64,000 nt of DNA from Ancrocorticia sp052089425 (GTDB lineage Bacteria > Actinomycetota > Actinomycetes > Actinomycetales > Actinomycetaceae). The notes under the pieces are model-generated. The model saw nothing but the letters and a program-made list of their open reading frames with translations, was not told the DNA's origin and made no database searches. Location: the NCBI RefSeq assembly GCF_052089425.1, contig NZ_JBQCZW010000009.1, positions 1-64,000 of the forward strand, written 5' to 3'. Of the stretch, positions 51,350-60,368 are shown in pieces (position 1 is the stretch's first letter; each line of letters opens with the position of its first letter). Position numbers and translations under genes: made by a program.

Positions 51350-53695
51350 ATGGAACAGTCTTACGATACGATCTCCGATGCCGCAGCAACACCCGATCAG
51401 CAGATGCCGTTTGCTGAACTGGGCCTGAAACCCGAAGAATACGAGCGCATTTGCGCCCTGCTGGACCGCCGCCCCACGAACGCTGAGCTGGCCATGTATT
51501 CGGTCATGTGGTCCGAGCATTGCTCCTACAAGTCCTCCAAAAAGCACCTCAAGGAGCAGTTCGGCGGCAAAACCACGGACGAGATGCGTGAGCACATGCT
51601 GGTAGGCATGGGGCAGAACGCCGGCGTGGTGGATATTGGCGATGGCTGGGCTGTCACCTTCAAGGTGGAATCGCATAACCACCCGAGCTTCGTGGAGCCC
51701 TATCAGGGTGCCGCGACGGGCGTTGGCGGCATCGTTCGTGACATCATCGCAATGGGTGCACGCCCGGTTGCCGTGATGGATCAGCTGCGTTTCGGCGCGG
51801 TGGACAACCCGGATACCGCGCGTGTGGTGCACGGCGTGGTGGGCGGCGTTGGCGGCTATGGCAACTGCCTTGGCCTGCCAAACATTGGCGGAGAAGCCGA
51901 ATTCGATCCGTCCTATCAGGGCAACCCCTTGGTGAACGCATTGTGCATCGGCGTGATGCGCCACGAGGATATTCATCTGGCCAACGCTGAAGGCGTGGGC
52001 AACCTTGTGGTGTTGTTCGGCGCGCGCACGGGTGGCGATGGTATTGGTGGCGCCTCGATTCTTGCCTCGGAAACCTTCGAGGAAGGCATGCCCACCAAGC
52101 GCCCTTCGGTGCAGGTGGGCGATCCCTTCATGGAGAAGGTGCTCATCGAGTGTTGCCTAGAGCTGTTCCACGCAGGCGTTGTGGAGGCGATTCAGGACTT
52201 GGGTGCTGCAGGCATTTCGTGTGCTACGAGCGAGCTGGCCGCCAACGGCGGAACGGGCATGCGCGTGGATCTGGAGAATGTGCTGCTCCGCGATCCCACC
52301 CTGACCGCTGGTGAAATCCTCATGTCCGAATCCCAAGAGCGCATGATGGCCATTGTGACGCCGGCTCAGCGGGACGCCTTCATGGCGATCACCCAGAAGT
52401 GGGATGTTGAAACGGCCGTCATCGGTGAGGTCACGGGCGATGGCCGCCTGATCATTGACCATCACGGCCAGCGGATTGTTGACGTGGATCCGGCCACCGT
52501 TGCCGTGGACAGCCCCGTCTATGACCGCCCGTACGCCCGTCCCGCGTGGCAGGACGATCTGATCGAGAACACCACCGCCAATCTGACCAGCGCGACGTCC
52601 GTTGAGGATCTGAGCGAGTTGATTCGCCGAGTCGCCTTGAGTCCGAATCAGGCCGGGAAGGGGTGGATTACGGATCAGTACGATCGATTCGTGCGTGGTA
52701 ACACGGCGCTTTCGCAGCCGGACGACGCCGGAGTGGTCCGAGTGGACGAAGCCACCGGCCGTGGGATCGCACTATCCACCGATGCCAACGGCTGGTACAC
52801 CAAGCTCAATCCGTATGAGGGGGCGCGCCAAGCACTCGCCGAGTCCTACCGCAACGTGTGCACGGTGGGGGCCACTCCTCTTGCCGTCACTGACTGCCTG
52901 AACTTCGGCAATCCCGAGGATCCGGACGCGATGTGGCAGCTGGTGGAGGCTATGACGGGGATGGCAGATGGATGCCAACAGATGGGTATTCCCGTCACTG
53001 GCGGCAACGTGTCCTTGTACAACTCCTCCGGCGTGGTGAAGGGACGGATGGACTCCTCCATCAACCCCACTCCCGTGGTAGGTGTGCTGGGCGTGATGGA
53101 CGATGTGCGCCAAGCAGCTCCCTCCGGTTTCCAACGCGAGGATTCCGCGATTGTGTTGCTGGGCAAGACGTACGAGGAACTGGACGGTTCCGCGTGGGCC
53201 CGCATCGTCCACGATCATCTGGGCGGAGTGCCGCCGCGGGTGGATCTGGACGAAGAGATGGCCCTTGGGCGTGTGCTGCTGGCCCTGCACGGTGCGCAGA
53301 CTGGTGAACTTGGACGGGTGATTGAGGCCGCCCACGATCTGTCCACCGGAGGCCTCGCGCAGGCACTGGTGGAGATGGCGGGAAACAATAGCATCGGTGG
53401 TGCGATCGATCTGCGGCCGCTGTGCGACCGTGACGGTATCGATTCCTTCACGGCTCTGTTCTCCGAGTCTCAAGCGCGCGTTCTGCTGGAGGTTCCCGAG
53501 CACCTTCTGGACGTTGTGTATGCGGCAGCTGAAGCCGAAGCGATTCAGGCCGTGCGGATCGGGACCACGGGCGGCGAACTGCTCACCATTAGCCCGGCCG
53601 AGCCGGCCGGATGGTCCGGCAGTGACACGATTTTGTTCGATGTGGCCGAGTTTGCCACTCAGTCCGATCAGGTGCTGCGGTCGATCTTCGATTAA
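51350..53695 (+). CDS. purL: FGAM synthase subunit PurL
   Basis: A 781-residue small-type PurL (needs PurS and PurQ) with paired AIRS-like domains. Motifs: MWSEHCSYKSSKKHL, FKVESHNHPSFVEPYQGAATGVGGIVRDI, GARPVAVMDQLRFG, IQDLGAAGISCATSELA and VTDCLNFGNPEDP. ATG at 51350, preceded by GGAG, starts shortly after the purQ stop; longer frames read into purQ. Followed by a long hairpin terminator that ends the first purine operon. Confidence 0.97.
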   Translation: MEQSYDTISDAAATPDQQMPFAELGLKPEEYERICALLDRRPTNAELAMYSVMWSEHCSYKSSKKHLKEQFGGKTTDEMREHMLVGMGQNAGVVDIGDGWAVTFKVESHNHPSFVEPYQGAATGVGGIVRDIIAMGARPVAVMDQLRFGAVDNPDTARVVHGVVGGVGGYGNCLGLPNIGGEAEFDPSYQGNPLVNALCIGVMRHEDIHLANAEGVGNLVVLFGARTGGDGIGGASILASETFEEGMPTKRPSVQVGDPFMEKVLIECCLELFHAGVVEAIQDLGAAGISCATSELAANGGTGMRVDLENVLLRDPTLTAGEILMSESQERMMAIVTPAQRDAFMAITQKWDVETAVIGEVTGDGRLIIDHHGQRIVDVDPATVAVDSPVYDRPYARPAWQDDLIENTTANLTSATSVEDLSELIRRVALSPNQAGKGWITDQYDRFVRGNTALSQPDDAGVVRVDEATGRGIALSTDANGWYTKLNPYEGARQALAESYRNVCTVGATPLAVTDCLNFGNPEDPDAMWQLVEAMTGMADGCQQMGIPVTGGNVSLYNSSGVVKGRMDSSINPTPVVGVLGVMDDVRQAAPSGFQREDSAIVLLGKTYEELDGSAWARIVHDHLGGVPPRVDLDEEMALGRVLLALHGAQTGELGRVIEAAHDLSTGGLAQALVEMAGNNSIGGAIDLRPLCDRDGIDSFTALFSESQARVLLEVPEHLLDVVYAAAEAEAIQAVRIGTTGGELLTISPAEPAGWSGSDTILFDVAEFATQSDQVLRSIFD

Positions 53696-53786
53696 CGTTC
53701 TCTGCCAGGAAGTTGCCGATTGACGAATAGTTCGTCGCGAAGCTTTCCAGTCCATGTTTCTGACGGTCTGTGCGAGGTAGGTAAAT

Positions 53787-53836
53787 GGCGAGGCGAAAGG
53801 GAAGATCGAAATCTCGACCTTCCCTTTCGCCTCGCC
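53787..53836 (+). terminator. purL terminator
   Basis: GGCGAGGCGAAAGGGAAG and its complement form an 18-bp perfect stem, extended by TCGA after one mismatch, with a 4-nt loop. Very stable and bidirectional. Confidence 0.9.
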
Positions 53837-53878
53837 ACAATTCTGTAATAGATCAATGTGCCTCGGCACAAGTCTTGT

Positions 53879-53992
53879 TCATTGGTCGTTTTTTGTTTTG
53901 GATGGTCGTTTCCGCAACCAGTAGCTAACTCCGATGATGAGTCCTACAACGATGAGTACAACGATCACTCCTGCGATTGTTCCTCCGGTCAT
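53879..53992 (-). CDS. Small single-helix membrane protein
   Basis: A 37-residue frame: MTGGTIAGVIVVLIVVGLII then a Tyr/Trp and a strongly basic tail (RKRPSKTKND). It looks like an N-out, C-in membrane peptide. It starts 12 bp after the secreted-protein gene. A longer 61-codon version would overlap that gene. No Shine-Dalgarno seen, so confidence is limited. Confidence 0.4.
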   Translation of the reverse strand: MTGGTIAGVIVVLIVVGLIIGVSYWLRKRPSKTKNDQ

Positions 53993-54003
53993 ATTTGTCC
54001 AAT

Positions 54004-54730
54004 CTAGTTGTGTGTTGTCCAAGCCTTGGAGCCCGTAACATTGGCCTGCATCCAAGCCGTCCATCCAGCCGGGAATCCTTCAAATGCAACCGAGAAATCT
54101 GCTGAGTACCGGACTTGGCTCTGAGACATTTTACTGAACCTATGGTTGGAAAGTGCCCCGCCAACGATGTGATTGAATTGGTTGTAGTACCGAGTGATCA
54201 CGCCGTGAGCACCTTTGTACGCGGTGTAGTCAAAATTGAATCCCATACGCACTAACCCAAAATTGACGTCAGCCTTACATCCAACGTACTTGATTTGGTA
54301 GTTGTTGCTTCCGCTTCCTTGTTTGCAATTCGTGACGCTTTGCGGGGAAACTGCGTCGGTTTTCTGTATTGGAACTGATGTACTCGACACCGCAATAGAT
54401 CCGTCTGGGTAGGTTTCAACCACGACGTTCTTAGAATCGACGGTGAGTTCTTCCGTCGTTGCTGGTGAAGTTTCGGGATCGAGAGAGTCCCATACCTTCC
54501 CTTGCTCGAGCTTGGAGAGAAGGTCTGCCTGCGTCGTCTTTGGGACCTCATAGTCTGACCAGAAATCTTCTAATTCTTGAACCTCGCCCGCTGAAAGTGA
54601 GTTGACTTGTGTTGGTTGAGTTTCGTCTTGGGGTTGGATGTCCGCTACTGCGACGCTACTTCCCAACAGTGTCGATCCGAGAAGTGCAAGTGTGGCCACA
54701 AGCGCGGACCCAGTTTTTTTTGGTTTTCAT
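54004..54730 (-). CDS. Secreted protein with start separated by an A8 tract
   Basis: The good start is ATG at 54728-54730 with AGGAGAAAG before it, but it is one base out of frame with the rest. Between them lies a run of eight A (54714-54721 on the complement). With seven A the product would begin MKTKKTGSALVATLALLG and form a perfect Sec signal peptide ending AVA-D, about 240 residues in all. The mature part has an acidic N-terminal region and a C-terminal domain with two Cys (VTNCKQG, VGCKADVNFG). Family unknown. In-frame expression would need slippage, a different tract length or the weak GTG at 54699. Confidence 0.7.
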
Positions 54731-55000
54731 CGCTTTCTCCTAAATTCAGGATAATGTGACGTGGGTCTATTTTTTCGCACTTCGATAGAAAAACATAGGA
54801 AGAAGGTCCCGTCTGTTGGGGCGTCGCCAAATCTGATGCACTCTGGACCAGCTCACTTGGGGATCCTCGACGCGCCAACTAAAAGGGGGAGAGTGTTTCC
54901 TCATTTGGACAGGGATTCATTCATGCTCAATACTGAGGTAGAAACGTACCCGTAACATGGAGGCGCAGTGACCTCCACGTGGTAACAGAGGGAGTCACCC
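54731..55000. other. Intergenic region between divergent secreted-protein and gdhA genes
   Basis: AT-richer than its surroundings, no gene. A short TGGAGG/CCTCCA inverted repeat lies just before the gdhA ribosome site (about 54956-54978), possibly regulatory. Confidence 0.4.
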
Positions 55001-56341
55001 ATGGATCGCCGCCTTGAGCGAGTTTACGAGACAGTAGTTGCACGCAACCCAGTGGAGCCAGAGTTTCACCAAGCCGTTCATGAAGTGATCGAATCGTTGG
55101 GTGAGGTGGGAGCTTCGCGCCCAGAATACGTTGATTACGCGGTTCTTGAGCGACTCGTCGAACCGGAACGTCAGATCATGTTCCGTGTGCCGTGGGTTGA
55201 CGATCAGGGGAAGGTTCGCGTGAACCGCGGCTTCCGCGTGGAGTTCAGCTCCGCACTTGGCCCGTACAAGGGTGGCCTTCGTTTCCACCCATCCGTCAAT
55301 CTTGGCATCATCAAGTTCCTCGGTTTTGAGCAGGTATTCAAGAACGCTCTGACGGGACAGCAAATCGGCGGCGGCAAGGGTGGCGCGGATTTTGATCCTC
55401 ACGGCAAGTCGGATGGCGAAGTCATGCGCTTCTGCCAGTCTTTCATGACGGAGTTGCATCGCCACATCGGCCCGAACACGGATGTTCCGGCGGGAGATAT
55501 TGGCGTGGGTGGCCGCGAGATCGGCTACCTGTTTGGCCAGTACAAGCGCCTCGTTAACCGTTTTGATGCGGGCGTCCTGACCGGCAAGGCACTGGGCTGG
55601 GGCGGCTCGCTCGCCCGTACCGAAGCTACCGGCTACGGCACTGTGCGTTTTGCTCAGTCCATGCTTGAGGCGAAGGGCGAATCTCTTGAGGGCAAGTCCG
55701 TTCTCGTGTCTGGATCGGGAAATGTGGCGATCTACGCGATCGAACGCGCTCAGGCTTTCGGTGCCAAGGTAGTCTCAATCTCTGATTCGGCCGGTGCCGT
55801 GTACGATCCTGAGGGAATCGATCTTGATCTACTCAAGGATGTGAAGGAAGTGCGCCGCGGGCGCGTTTCCGATTACGTCGCGCGCCGTCCAGGCGCCAGC
55901 TTCCGTTCAGGCAAGAAGGTGTGGGCCATCGAGGAAGGCCAGATCGCCCTTCCTTGTGCCACCCAGAACGAGATCACGAGCCACGATGCCCGTAAGCTCG
56001 CCAATCACGGCGTCCAGCTTGTGGCTGAGGGTGCCAACATGCCCTCCACCCCAGAAGCGATCGACATCTACAAGGAAGCCGGGATCCTCTACGCCCCCGG
56101 AAAGGCGTCCAACGCCGGCGGCGTGGCAACATCCGCCTTGGAGATGCAGCAGAACAGCATTCGCCAGCAGTGGGACTTTGATAAGGCCGCTGGAAGGCTC
56201 GATGAAATCATGATCAACATTCATGACACCTGCCTCGAAGCGGCGGAGGAAATGGGGCACCCTGGCGATTACGTGCTGGGAGCCAACGTGGCAGGCTTCC
56301 GCTTGGTGGCCGATGCGATGGTGGATCAGGGGATCTGTTAA
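55001..56341 (+). CDS. gdhA: NADP-specific glutamate dehydrogenase
   Basis: A 446-residue hexameric-type enzyme converting 2-oxoglutarate and ammonium to glutamate. Motifs: GPYKGGLRFHPSVN, QIGGGKGGADFDPHGKSD with the catalytic Lys, PAGDIGVGGREIGYLFGQYKR and the Rossmann VLVSGSGNVAIYA. ATG at 55001 after AGAGGGAG. Strong codon bias. It links the nitrogen metabolism of this window to the amino-acid importer only by pathway. Confidence 0.98.
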   Translation: MDRRLERVYETVVARNPVEPEFHQAVHEVIESLGEVGASRPEYVDYAVLERLVEPERQIMFRVPWVDDQGKVRVNRGFRVEFSSALGPYKGGLRFHPSVNLGIIKFLGFEQVFKNALTGQQIGGGKGGADFDPHGKSDGEVMRFCQSFMTELHRHIGPNTDVPAGDIGVGGREIGYLFGQYKRLVNRFDAGVLTGKALGWGGSLARTEATGYGTVRFAQSMLEAKGESLEGKSVLVSGSGNVAIYAIERAQAFGAKVVSISDSAGAVYDPEGIDLDLLKDVKEVRRGRVSDYVARRPGASFRSGKKVWAIEEGQIALPCATQNEITSHDARKLANHGVQLVAEGANMPSTPEAIDIYKEAGILYAPGKASNAGGVATSALEMQQNSIRQQWDFDKAAGRLDEIMINIHDTCLEAAEEMGHPGDYVLGANVAGFRLVADAMVDQGIC

Positions 56342-56448
56342 CAACTCTTCGCGTCCTAAGTGCGAACTCCGTCCGACGGGCGATCAGCTGCTGTTAGAGG
56401 TTGAGTGGGGCTGGCCAGATGAACTGGCACGCATCCACTGCTTACCTT

Positions 56449-56480
56449 ACATGCTTACTTAAAGTATTATATAAGCATGT
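56449..56480 (+). promoter_or_regulatory. Operator/promoter of the AbiEi-like gene
   Basis: ACATGCTTA (56449-56457) and TAAGCATGT (56472-56480) form a perfect 9-bp inverted repeat with an AT-rich centre containing TATTAT/TATATA -10-like hexamers. AbiEi antitoxins autorepress through inverted repeats over their promoter, which fits. Confidence 0.7.
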
Positions 56481-56499
56481 TTGTTAGGAGGTGGTTGTG

Positions 56500-57093
56500 G
56501 TGAGTGTTGCTGAGAAGTTATTCGAGCTTTCTGCAAGTGGTGGCGGAGTGCTACGCACTGCTTCCGCCGAGGCTAACGGTGTGAGTCGTCCTAGTTTCAT
56601 GGAATTCGTGCATGCCAACAGGCTCGAACGAATCTCTCCTGGAGTGTATGCCGCCCCGGATACGTGGGTCGATGAGATGTACGTGTTATCTCTGCGTTCC
56701 GATAGGGCCGTCTTTTCCCACGAGTCTGCTTTGTTGCTACACGGTCTGGTGGAGCGTGAGCCGGAAGCCCTGACAGTAACACTTCCTTCGGGTTACAACG
56801 CCTCACTTCTACGTCGTGATGGAGTGCGCACCTTCTTCATCAAGCCAGAACTATTATCTCTGGGTTGCATCGAAGTACTCACTCCTGACGGAAACACGGT
56901 AGCCTCATACGACCTTGAGCGAACTATCTGCGACCTTGAACGCAGCCGCTCCCGCATCGACCAGCAGACTTTCACGGCAGCGTTGAAGGGGTATGTGCGC
57001 CGCTCGGATAAACGTTTGGATGTTCTAGCTCGCTACGCGAGTCAACTGGGTGTAGAGCGCCGATTGCGCGAATACATGAAGGTCTTGTTATGA
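56500..57093 (+). CDS. AbiEi-type antitoxin, apparently orphan
   Basis: A 197-residue protein of the AbiEi (type IV antitoxin/abortive infection) family. N-terminal winged helix: GGVLRTASAEANGVSRPSFMEFVHANRLERISPGVYAAP; then SHESALLLHGL and the ASYDLERTICDLERSRSRID segment typical of the C-terminal domain. GTG at 56500 is 8 nt after AGGAGG. The usual partner, the AbiEii nucleotidyltransferase toxin, is missing: an overlapping ATGA start is left but stops after 14 codons. Confidence 0.85.
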   Translation: MSVAEKLFELSASGGGVLRTASAEANGVSRPSFMEFVHANRLERISPGVYAAPDTWVDEMYVLSLRSDRAVFSHESALLLHGLVEREPEALTVTLPSGYNASLLRRDGVRTFFIKPELLSLGCIEVLTPDGNTVASYDLERTICDLERSRSRIDQQTFTAALKGYVRRSDKRLDVLARYASQLGVERRLREYMKVLL

Positions 57094-57322
57094 GGATGGC
57101 CAACCCAAATTATTGTATCTATCAAGTGCCTTAAAGATACCTGAGCTACGGTGCCAGGTTGTTTTGAGGTTCTAGTTTTCGTCTGCTCAGAACATTGAAA
57201 TAACGCGGAAACAAGGGACGTTTATTTGTGGGACGCCAAGTGTTAGCGCGATGTTATGCTCCCACATAGCAAATCGTTATGGCGCAATTCACTGGCAAGG
57301 GTTAACCTTAGGTGGTCCGTAT
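57091..57322 (+). other. Intergenic remnant where AbiEii would be expected
   Basis: An ATG overlapping the AbiEi stop opens a frame of only 14 codons ending at TAA (57133-57135). The remaining sequence shows no nucleotidyltransferase motif in any frame that I could follow. Best read as deletion of the toxin gene. Confidence 0.4.
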
Positions 57323-57338
57323 TGTTTCACGTGAAGGA
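57323..57338. promoter_or_regulatory. parS-like 16-mer
   Basis: TGTTTCACGTGAAGGA matches the bacterial parS consensus TGTTTCACGTGAAACA at 14 of 16 positions, with both mismatches in the right arm. It overlaps the ribosome site of the next gene. Whether ParB binds it is open. Confidence 0.4.
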
Positions 57339-57343
57339 ACCAT

Positions 57344-59741
57344 ATGTCCCGCGCAAGCATGCGTGCGGGTGGGTCAATCAGTGCCGTTGCTGCGCTTGCG
57401 CTCAGCACGATGGGACTGGCTGCATTACCTGCTACCGCCGATGAGCCGACTGAACCACCAACAGAAGCTCCAATTACCGCCCCAGCAACCCCCACCGAAG
57501 CGCCTGCGGAGGACGCAAAGGACGCCGAACTCAGCGACGACACCACGGCTGAGGAATCCGAATCCGCTGACGACGAATCAAAGTCCTCTGATAAATGACG
57601 CCACGGAATCGCCAGTTGCCGATGATGAAGGCGATGCCTCCGGCGATGAGGCCGATCCCTCTGCCGATGAGCAGAGTGAACCGGTTGAAGAGTCCGCAGT
57701 TGGCCCGCAGGCCGAGGAAGATGAGACCACGATCGACATTGTGGCGATCTCCGACTTTCACGGCCATATCGAAAACGCGCCATACCTGCAGACTTATGTG
57801 AAAGGTGTCAAGGCTGACAACCCCAACACCTTGTTCGTCTCCAACGGTGACTCTGTTGGGGGCTCCGCATTCGTCTCCGCCATCGATGAGGATAACCCCA
57901 CGATGGACATCCTCAACGCGATGGACGTCCAGCTCTCCGCGACGGGAAACCACGAGTTCGATAAAGGCTACGACGATCTGATCGGCCGTATCAATGACAG
58001 GGTGAATTTCCCCTACCTCGTGTCGAATCTTTCTCCGGTTGATGCAGATATCCTTGCTCCTTATGACACTATTGAGACGGCTGACGGCCAAACAGTTGCC
58101 TTCGTGGGTGCTGTGACCGACCAGTTGCCTACGCTCGTGTCCCCAGCGGGCCTCGGAGGACGTTCGGTTTCTGATCCGGTTGCTGCCGTTGATGCTCAGG
58201 CGGAGCTGCTCAAGGATGGCGACGAGTCCAATGGTGAAGCTGATATCGTCGTGGCCCTGATCCACGAAACCATCGGCACTTCTGACCAAGTCGGCGACGA
58301 TGTGGATGCCGTGATTGCGGGTCACACCCACCATACTGAAGAGTCCACGACTGCCTCCGGTGCCGCAGCCGTTGAGCCAGGTTCGTTTGGCGAATTCGCG
58401 GGTCAGGTGACGCTGACGTACGATAATGAATCCGGCGAAGTCACCAATTCTGAGTCCCAGATCGTCATGATTGTGGATACTACTGAGAATGACAAGCCGG
58501 TTCCTCAGTTCGATAAGGATCCTGACATCGATGCGATGTATCAGGAAGCACTTAAGACCTCCGAGGAACTTGGTGCTGGCGAGGCTGGCACCATTGTTGG
58601 TGGCGCGGATCGAGCGACGAATACCGGAACTGATTTGGGTGCTAACCGAGGCTCCGAGATGACCGCTGGAAACCTGATTGCACAGGCATTCTACGAGTAC
58701 TCTGAGCTCGATAAGCCAGCCGATTTTGGCATCATCAATCCTGGTGGGGTTCGGGGAGAAATCGACAAAAATAATGACGGCATCGTGACGTATGAGGAAT
58801 CCTTTACGGCTCAGCCGTTCGGCAATACGTACGGTACCTTGGACATCACTGGCGCTCAGGTGTACACGATGCTGGAGCAGCAGTGGGCGGACGCTTCTAC
58901 ACAGACCTCTCGTCCAATGCTCGCGCTCGGCCTGTCCGATAACATCAGCTACACCTACGATGCGGATGCCGAATTCGGCAGCCACATTAAGCAGGTGTTC
59001 CTCGATAACATGCTTGTTCCCAATGATGGCTCCGAGATGTACACGGTAGCCTCCAACGCCTTCCTTCTTACAGGTGGCGATGGATTCAACGTGTTCGCTG
59101 ACGGAGTTGATTACCGTGACAGCGGTATGATCGATAATGATGTGTTCAACGAGTTCCTGCAGGATAACCCGGATTACACTGTGGACTACTCTCAGCGCAA
59201 TATCGCGATCTCCGGCGAGGACACAATCTACCTAGGCCAAACTGCGTCCATTGATCTGCAGTCCCTGTCCATGACATACGCAGGCAATCAGCAACCTCTG
59301 CCCGAGACAGTTGACGTATCACTTATCCCGAGCTCCGATGCGCCCATCCAAGCGCGCGCCGTCGATGATGCTGTTGCAGTCGGTACCGCACCGATCGACA
59401 ACACAGTGACCCCCGACCTCAATGAGACCGGACAGTCTACCGTTGAGCTTGAGGTTCCAGCAGATCTTGAGGAAGGTTCGTACGCTCTCGTGATTGAAGC
59501 GGGGCCGACAGTGTTCCAGATTCCTGGCGTAGCTGTGAGTGAAGAACCGGCTCCTGAACCGACAGACGAGGCAACCGATAAGCCCACTGACGGCACCAGC
59601 CAGCCCTCCGATGGTGCGACCGATCCCGGCGAGGATCTTCCCAACACCGGCGCAACGGTTGCTGGATTTATCGTTGCGGCACTCGTGCTGATGACGGCTG
59701 GCGGCGTGCTTGTGGCACGGCGCAAGTCCACTGACGCCTAG
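57344..59741 (+). pseudogene. LPXTG-anchored 5'-nucleotidase/UshA-like protein, frameshifted
   Basis: The gene starts at ATG 57344 (GAAGGAAC upstream) with a Sec signal peptide and an acidic Thr/Pro/Glu linker, but stops at 57598. The remaining protein continues in the next frame. One base too many in the AAA at 57593-57595 explains this; removing it joins ESKSSD to NDATESPVADDEG. The rest has a metallophosphatase domain (ISDFHGH, NGDSVGG, GNHEFDKG, AGHTHH), a 5'-nucleotidase C-domain and a C-terminal LPNTG with helix and RRK for sortase anchoring. Intact, it would release nucleosides outside the cell. A sequencing error is possible. Confidence 0.85.
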
Positions 59742-59766
59742 CGCGCATCCATAACTGAATAGGCCT

Positions 59767-59793
59767 AAGGGCGGCGGTTCTTCCGCCGCCCTT
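59767..59793 (+). terminator. Terminator after the nucleotidase gene
   Basis: AAGGGCGGCGG and CCGCCGCCCTT, an 11-bp perfect stem with a 5-nt loop, followed by TCGCTTTG. Confidence 0.88.
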
Positions 59794-59892
59794 TCGCTTT
59801 GCCACTGGCACAGTTTCGGGAGCTGTCGCAGGCGCATCCGGCACAGGCGCCGGCAGTCACATGCGGGCAAGCCGCCCGAGTAGGCTTAGACC

Positions 59893-60276
59893 ATGGCCAG
59901 ACGGATTGATGTACAGGACGGCATGCCACTTCTTGGGAAGGCGGCCGCCGCCGGAGTAGGCGAGCTGAGCAAGAGTGACGCCAAGACGGCCGCCCGGTTT
60001 TGCCTTGAGGAGATAGCGGAACGCCACCCGGGGCACAGTGTAGAGATCCGCGTCCCGTTTGCCGGGGCCACGCAGGCAATCGAGGGGCCCAAGCATAGGC
60101 GCGGGACGCCTCCGAACGTGGTGGAGATGGATGTAGCCACGTGGCTGCGCCTGTGTGTTGGGGAAATCTCATGGGAAGAGGCAGTGGGTTCGGCCAGCGT
60201 GGCCGCCTCCGGGATTCGCGCGGATTTACAGGAGTTCCTGCCGCTGTTTACCCGCGCAGTATTGGGCCGCTGGTAG
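59893..60276 (+). CDS. SCP-2-like (sterol carrier family) protein
   Basis: A 127-residue protein of the bacterial SCP-2-ortholog type commonly found beside purF in actinobacteria. Signature: KTAARFCLEEIAERHPGHSVEIRVPFAGATQAIEGP then TPPNVVEMDVATWLRLCVGEISWEEA. Its biochemical role is unknown. TAGGCT ends 6 nt before the ATG (leaderless). 92 bp before purF. Confidence 0.88.
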   Translation: MARRIDVQDGMPLLGKAAAAGVGELSKSDAKTAARFCLEEIAERHPGHSVEIRVPFAGATQAIEGPKHRRGTPPNVVEMDVATWLRLCVGEISWEEAVGSASVAASGIRADLQEFLPLFTRAVLGRW

Positions 60277-60368
60277 CGCCTAGCCGCCAGCTCCAACGCA
60301 CATGCCCCACCGGTTTCACATAGTGGATGACTGGCTACTGGAAAGTGGCCGCGATGTGAGAGCATGGG

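Noticed and set aside
57531..58985. Long minus-strand open frame (484 codons) opposite the nucleotidase gene
   Set aside because: Its translation has no family motifs, and the plus strand carries clear metallophosphatase motifs. It is an antisense shadow of biased codons.
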